Assembly (NCBI GenBank): GCA_036381495.1 | Contig: DASVCS010000087.1 | Span: 1-11,337 of the forward strand | Origin: DASVCS01 sp036381495 | GTDB taxonomy: Bacteria > Gemmatimonadota > Gemmatimonadetes > Longimicrobiales > RSA9 | DNA length: 11,337 nucleotides | Direction of reading: 5' to 3' | Part shown: positions 6,408 through 11,337 of the stretch, in pieces | Position numbering within the stretch: position 1 is the stretch's first letter | Layout of the letters: every line of letters begins with the position of its first letter | Translations under genes and position numbers: made by a program | The notes under the pieces: model-generated | What the model was told of the DNA's origin: nothing | The model's input: only the letters and a program-made list of their open reading frames with translations | Databases searched by the model: none

Positions 6408-7151
6408 ATGATTCTGCCCAACGTCCGTGCCTCGTTCGGTCGCGCGGAGGCAGGGCTCGTCCTCAGCCTGCTCGGCCGGGGCGATGAGTACGCTCGGCAA
6501 CGCGCCGAGGATCGGCTTCGTGAAGAGGGTTTCGACGCCCTCCTCGACGACCCGAGGACGTTCAACGCGGTGCTTGCCGGCGGCGGAATCAGCGCCGCGC
6601 CTGCGCCGCTGGTCTTCTACCTCCTGGTCCGTCATTCGTTGCTCGAAGACGGGATCCAGAGCCGCGCCGCTGCGGACTACCTCGCCGCGCTGCTGACGGC
6701 GTTCGGGCGGAGCGGGCGGGCATATGTCGTCCACGAAGGCGAGGAACCGCGGGACCTGTACCTGGTCGACCTCGTCGAGGCCCTCGAGACCGCGACCGGG
6801 CGGGAAGCCTTCCTGTTGCGCGCACATCTCGGGAACTTCGCGCTCTGGCTCAGCGGCCTCTTCCCGGACTACATCGCCGCGCGCGTCGAGCGGCGGGGGG
6901 CGCCGGGGCTCCGCTACTACGAGGAACTCGGCGCCACGGGGTACCGGCTCGCCGCGGATTGTGCCGATGCGGAGGACTGGGGCCTCGATCGGCTGTACCA
7001 GGCGTTCGCGGAGAATTTTCCGGCGCTGCGCATCGCCCTGAACCGGATCGCGGATCGACACCTGTTTCCGGTCCGCGGCGATCGCGTCGACCGGCTGCTC
7101 CGGCAGATCGAGGATCGCTTCCGGACGGAGTCGGAACGACACCGGAATTGA
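6408..7151 (+). CDS. Uncharacterised 247-residue protein
   Basis: The ATG start is fixed by a near-perfect AAGGAGGG four bases upstream, and the frame is continuous to TGA at 7149-7151. The protein is soluble and predicted largely helical. It has no signal peptide, no convincing membrane helix, no Walker or metal motif and only one cysteine (C185). Distinctive stretches are FNAVLAGGGISAAPAPLVFY (52-71), DLYLVDLVEALETATGREAF (117-135-ish), LRAHLGNFALWLSGLFPDYI (137-156) and YYEELGATGYRLAAD (170-184). It ends in a basic helix (DRVDRLLRQIEDRFRTESERHR). I do not recognise the family. It lies between a divergent Ntr-type operon and the prkA module, and is probably cut off from prkA by the hairpin at 7158-7188. 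A link to either neighbour is conjecture. Confidence 0.85.
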   Translation: MILPNVRASFGRAEAGLVLSLLGRGDEYARQRAEDRLREEGFDALLDDPRTFNAVLAGGGISAAPAPLVFYLLVRHSLLEDGIQSRAAADYLAALLTAFGRSGRAYVVHEGEEPRDLYLVDLVEALETATGREAFLLRAHLGNFALWLSGLFPDYIAARVERRGAPGLRYYEELGATGYRLAADCADAEDWGLDRLYQAFAENFPALRIALNRIADRHLFPVRGDRVDRLLRQIEDRFRTESERHRN

Positions 7152-7157
7152 GGCGCG

Positions 7158-7188
7158 CGGACGCCGGGAACACCGTCCCCGGCGTCCG
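7158..7188 (+). terminator. Strong 11-bp hairpin after the 6408 gene
   Basis: CGGACGCCGGG (7158-7168) pairs perfectly with CCCGGCGTCCG (7178-7188) across a 9-base loop, starting seven bases after the stop codon. The downstream bases are TGTAAG rather than a T-run, so efficiency as an intrinsic terminator is uncertain. In GC-rich bacteria such U-poor hairpins often mark 3' ends. Confidence 0.55.
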
Positions 7189-7198
7189 TGTAAGCCGC

Positions 7199-7240
7199 TA
7201 TAAATCCCCACGCCCCGTGTATTTCTGTTCGTTGAAGGAG
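7199..7240 (+). promoter_or_regulatory. Possible -10 box and ribosome site upstream of prkA
   Basis: TATAAA at 7199-7204 is an AT-rich island that could be a -10 box 44 bases before the prkA ATG. No -35 hexamer sits at the right distance (that position lies inside the terminator-like hairpin). This might indicate a stress sigma factor that tolerates weak -35 boxes. AAGGAG at 7235-7240, eight bases before ATG 7249, is a clear Shine-Dalgarno and decides the start. Confidence 0.4.
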
Positions 7241-7248
7241 TCGGATCC

Positions 7249-9345
<2,097 letters not shown>

Positions 9346-9346
9346 C

Positions 9347-9679
9347 ATGGTGCGCCCCATCGACCTCCGGCCGCGCAGCGCGCCCGCGGGCGGGCGACTC
9401 GCCGTCTGCCCCCACTGCTGGAACGTCGAGCGGTACGCGCTCCGGCTCTGTAGTCGCTGCGGCGCGGACATGACGACCGTACTCCAGGAGTCCGGCGGCC
9501 TTCGCGCCACTGCGCCGGTGCAGGCGCCGGTCCCCGTTCGGGCCCGCGGACGCCTCACCCTGTTCCAGCGCGTGGTCGTGCTGGGATTCGCCGCGCTCCT
9601 CACCCTCGCGGCGGCCATCGGCGTGTGGGCGCCGGGCGTCTATCATCCCGCGAGGCCGGCAGCGCCGGCGGGACCGTGA
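9347..9679 (+). CDS. Small zinc-ribbon protein with one membrane helix
   Basis: The chosen start is ATG 9347, one base after the prkA TAG, with AAGGAGGG at 9328-9335 inside the end of prkA. A frame-extended start 30 bases earlier would overlap prkA and lacks this ribosome site. The 110-residue product has a zinc ribbon CPHC (C21, C24) and CSRC (C35, C38), then a Pro/Ala/Val linker and RARGR. A single hydrophobic helix spans about 76-95 (VVVLGFAALLTLAAAIGVWA), and a short AP-rich tail follows. The positive-inside rule places the zinc ribbon in the cytoplasm. Tight coupling to prkA suggests it recruits PrkA or its partners to the membrane; this is inference. It is not a standard member of the prkA-yhbH-spoVR module as I know it. 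Confidence 0.75.
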   Translation: MVRPIDLRPRSAPAGGRLAVCPHCWNVERYALRLCSRCGADMTTVLQESGGLRATAPVQAPVPVRARGRLTLFQRVVVLGFAALLTLAAAIGVWAPGVYHPARPAAPAGP

Positions 9680-9683
9680 GGAA

Positions 9684-9716
9684 GGGCTAGGGCTAGGGCT
9701 GGGGCTAGGGCTAGGG
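9684..9716 (+). repeat. Hexanucleotide array (GGGCTA)n, left arm
   Basis: Five units (GGGCTA, GGGCTA, GGGCTG, GGGCTA, GGGCTA) plus GGG, starting four bases after the zinc-ribbon stop. The G-rich strand is the coding strand, so the transcript contains six G-tracts and could form an RNA G-quadruplex. It is inverted relative to 9771-9804. Confidence 0.9.
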
Positions 9717-9770
9717 AAGGCGGCCCGGCATCCGGAGGTGGTCCCCACGCCGCGCAGCCGGCCCTCCGTT

Positions 9771-9804
9771 CCCCAGCCCCAGCCCTAGCCCCAGCCCCAG
9801 CCCC
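9771..9804 (+). repeat. Hexanucleotide array (AGCCCC/AGCCCT)n, right arm
   Basis: CCCC followed by five AGCCCY units (C, T, C, C, C at the variable place). Its complement matches the left arm at every position except the last base of each hexamer, so the two arms can pair into a roughly 33-bp imperfect stem with a 54-base loop. Confidence 0.9.
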
Positions 9805-9823
9805 GCGCCGGCGCAGCCGGCGC
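9805..9823. repeat. Perfect 8-bp GC palindrome with GCA loop
   Basis: GCGCCGGC-GCA-GCCGGCGC follows the right hexamer array without a gap and ends 19 bases before the ATG at 9843. It shares the core CGGCGCAGCCG with 5897-5911; GCGCAGCCGG also occurs at 9752-9761. It could be a transcription pause or processing site, or part of a dispersed element. No T-tract follows. Confidence 0.6.
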
Positions 9824-9842
9824 GACAATATCGGATGGAACC

Positions 9843-10943
9843 ATGGTGAAGCGGATAGAACGTGATCGGCGGCGGTTCGAGGACATCGTCCGCGGCAAGA
9901 TCAAGAAGGATCTGAAGCGACACATTACGCGCGGCGAGTTGATCGGCCGGCGCGGCAAGGAGTTCGTCTCGATCCCGCTCCCGCAGATCGAGCTGCCGCG
10001 GTTCCGTTACGGCAGCCGCGCGCTCGGCGGCGTCGGCCAGGGTGAGGGCGAGGTGGGCACGCCGATCGGCTCGGATGGACAGCCGGGGAGCGGCGAGGCG
10101 GGTGATGCGCCGGGCGAGCACCTGCGCGAGGTCGAGCTGACGATTCAGGAGCTCGCCGAGCTGATGGGCGAGGAACTCGAGCTGCCGCGCATCCAGCCGA
10201 AGGCCGCGCAGTCGCTCACGACGGTGAAGAACCGGTACTCGGGGATCAAGCGGGCGGGCCCCGAGAGTCTGCGCTCGTTCAAGCGCACGTACAAGGAAGC
10301 ACTCAAGCGACAGATCGCGAGCGGCTCGTACCACCCCGCGCGTCCGGTCGTGGTGCCGATCCGCGACGACATGCGCTACCGGTCGTGGACGGAGGAGTCG
10401 AAGCCGGTATCGAACGCGGTGATCGTCTACATGATGGACGTGTCGGGTTCGATGGGGAGCGAGCAGAAGGAGATCGTGCGGATCGAGTCGTTCTGGATCG
10501 ACACGTGGATCCGCGCGCACTACGATGGCCTCGAAACCCGCTACATCATCCACGATGCCGCGGCGCGGGAAGTCGACCGGGAGACGTTCTACAGCACGCG
10601 CGAGTCCGGGGGCACGCGCATTTCGAGCGCCTACCAGCTCGCGGCGCGGATCATCGAGCGCGACTACCCGGTCGAGGCGTGGAACATCTACCTGTTCCAC
10701 TTCTCGGACGGCGACAACTGGGGGGGCGGCGATGACGAGAAGTGCTTCGGCCTGCTCAACGAGGCGCTCCTCCCCGTGGCGAACCTGTTCGGCTACGGCC
10801 AGGTCGAGAGCCGGTACGGGAGCGGGCAGTTCCTGCACGCGCTCGAAACGCACGTCGAAGCGGAGAACCTGGTTCTGTCCAGGATCCCGGGTCGGGAAGG
10901 GATCCTCGGCTCGATCCGCGAGTTCCTGGGGAAGGGGAGGTAG
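9843..10943 (+). CDS. YeaH/YhbH family (DUF444) VWA-like protein
   Basis: A 366-residue protein, the standard partner of PrkA. The basic N-terminus has IERDRRRFEDIVRGKIKKDL (5-24), then GRRGKEFVSIPLPQIELPRF (35-54). A Gly/Ser/Glu-rich low-complexity linker (61-92) follows, then a VWA-like domain. That domain has a MIDAS-type DVSGSMG (199-205), SGGT (255-258, candidate MIDAS threonine) and FSDGDNWG (287-294). Family proteins of this type have no established enzymatic reaction; the VWA fold suggests metal-dependent protein contact, in line with AAA+/VWA pairs. The start ATG 9843 is preceded only by a weak GGATGGAA. The leader contains the hexamer arrays and palindrome, so expression may be set separately from prkA. 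It is followed seven bases later by spoVR. Confidence 0.95.
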   Translation: MVKRIERDRRRFEDIVRGKIKKDLKRHITRGELIGRRGKEFVSIPLPQIELPRFRYGSRALGGVGQGEGEVGTPIGSDGQPGSGEAGDAPGEHLREVELTIQELAELMGEELELPRIQPKAAQSLTTVKNRYSGIKRAGPESLRSFKRTYKEALKRQIASGSYHPARPVVVPIRDDMRYRSWTEESKPVSNAVIVYMMDVSGSMGSEQKEIVRIESFWIDTWIRAHYDGLETRYIIHDAAAREVDRETFYSTRESGGTRISSAYQLAARIIERDYPVEAWNIYLFHFSDGDNWGGGDDEKCFGLLNEALLPVANLFGYGQVESRYGSGQFLHALETHVEAENLVLSRIPGREGILGSIREFLGKGR

Positions 10944-10950
10944 GACCGCC

Positions 10951-11337
10951 GTGCCCCAGACATTGACCTCCGAACTGCGCGCACTCCAGCAGCGTATCGA
11001 GGAGCACGCGCGTGATTACGGTCTCGATTTCTTCGAGATCATCTACGAGGTGCTGGACTGGGAGGAGATCAACGAAGTGGCCGCGTACGGCGGCTACCCC
11101 GCGCGCTACCCCCACTGGCGCTTCGGGATGGAGTACACCGAACTCTCGCGCTCGTACGCGTACGGCCTCTCGAAGATCTACGAGATGGTCATCAATAACG
11201 ATCCGACGTACGCGTACCTGCTGGCGGCGAACCATCGCGTGGACCAGAAGCTGGTCATGGCGCACGTCTGCGGCCATGGCGACTTCTTCAAGCACAACTT
11301 CTCGTTCGCCCACACGAACCGGAAGATGGTCGACGAG
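10951..11337 (+). CDS. spoVR: SpoVR/YcgB family protein (5' part, continues past window)
   Basis: The start is GTG 10951, seven bases after the DUF444 stop, with AAGGGGAGG at 10932-10940 inside the upstream gene's end. The window contains the first 129 codons and the frame remains open at the edge. Conserved SpoVR blocks are visible: DYGLDFFEIIYEVLDWEEIN (22-41), AAYGGYPARYPHWRFGMEY (44-62), YAYGLSKIYEMVINNDPTYA (69-88) and KLVMAHVCGHGDFFKHNFSF (100-119). Full family members are about 450-510 residues, so about three quarters is missing. SpoVR is needed for spore cortex formation in B. subtilis; YcgB in non-spore-formers works with YeaG/YeaH, and its biochemical role is unknown. Nothing else here suggests sporulation. 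Confidence 0.95.
   Translation, partial: MPQTLTSELRALQQRIEEHARDYGLDFFEIIYEVLDWEEINEVAAYGGYPARYPHWRFGMEYTELSRSYAYGLSKIYEMVINNDPTYAYLLAANHRVDQKLVMAHVCGHGDFFKHNFSFAHTNRKMVDE

Noticed and set aside
9655..9669. Hairpin GCCGGC-AGC-GCCGGC as a terminator after the zinc-ribbon gene
   Set aside because: It lies within the coding sequence before the stop and has no T-tract; likely a by-product of Ala/Pro/Gly codons.
9684..9804. Replicon end or telomere because of the telomere-like hexamers
   Set aside because: Arrays are short, internal, inverted and flanked by intact genes of one module on both sides.
9835..9849. Four-codon upstream frame (ATG GAA CCA TGG TGA) overlapping the DUF444 start
   Set aside because: It has no ribosome site of its own and is short enough to be chance; kept only as a curiosity.

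Overview
The window reads as chromosome of a GC-rich, Gram-negative (outer-membrane-bearing) bacterium. An Omp85-type outer-membrane barrel, an NtrY/NtrX-like two-component pair and a PrkA-YeaH/YhbH-SpoVR module together fit phyla such as Gemmatimonadota. That assignment is an inference from style and gene content, since no rRNA or other marker gene is present.

Left part (1-5702, minus strand): a compact five-gene operon read right to left. It runs membrane histidine kinase (NtrY-like, 5702-4401), lipoprotein of unknown function (4344-3619), sigma-54-activating response regulator (NtrX-like, 3609-2242), outer-membrane barrel with a bactofilin-like beta-helix at its N-terminus (2245-533), and DUF4390-type exported protein (536 to beyond the window edge). 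The last two junctions are 4-base stop/start overlaps (ATGA and TTGA), so the effector genes look translationally coupled to the regulator. DUF4390 next to NtrYX is a known association in proteobacteria. The lipoprotein and the beta-helix/barrel protein make this version look like an envelope-linked signalling operon.

Centre (5703-6407): 705 bases without a credible gene. The left half is repeat-rich. It has a palindrome against the kinase start, two 27-base direct copies containing TAAACG units, a GC-rich hairpin and a hexanucleotide (CCCCAG/CCCTAG) array. The right half has a good sigma-70-like promoter (TTGACA at 6049) and then a leader of about 320 bases. The leader ends in three consecutive perfect 8-bp stems, the last abutting the Shine-Dalgarno of an uncharacterised 247-residue protein (6408-7151).

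Right part (7152-11337, plus strand): a strong hairpin separates the unknown gene from prkA (7249-9345). One base after prkA begins a small zinc-ribbon/single-TM protein (9347-9679). Next comes a 163-base gap whose two hexanucleotide arrays are inverted relative to each other and can form a long imperfect stem or a G-quadruplex. Then come the YeaH/YhbH-family (DUF444) VWA-like protein (9843-10943) and the start of SpoVR/YcgB (10951 to window end). These three families form a conserved stress/starvation/sporulation module. In E. coli the PrkA homologue YeaG is tied to the nitrogen-starvation response, so an Ntr-type regulator divergent from this module is suggestive.

The strongest candidates for something undescribed are the structured leader with its unknown gene, the inverted hexamer arrays inside the prkA module, the membrane zinc-ribbon partner of PrkA, and the beta-helix/Omp85 fusion in an Ntr operon.
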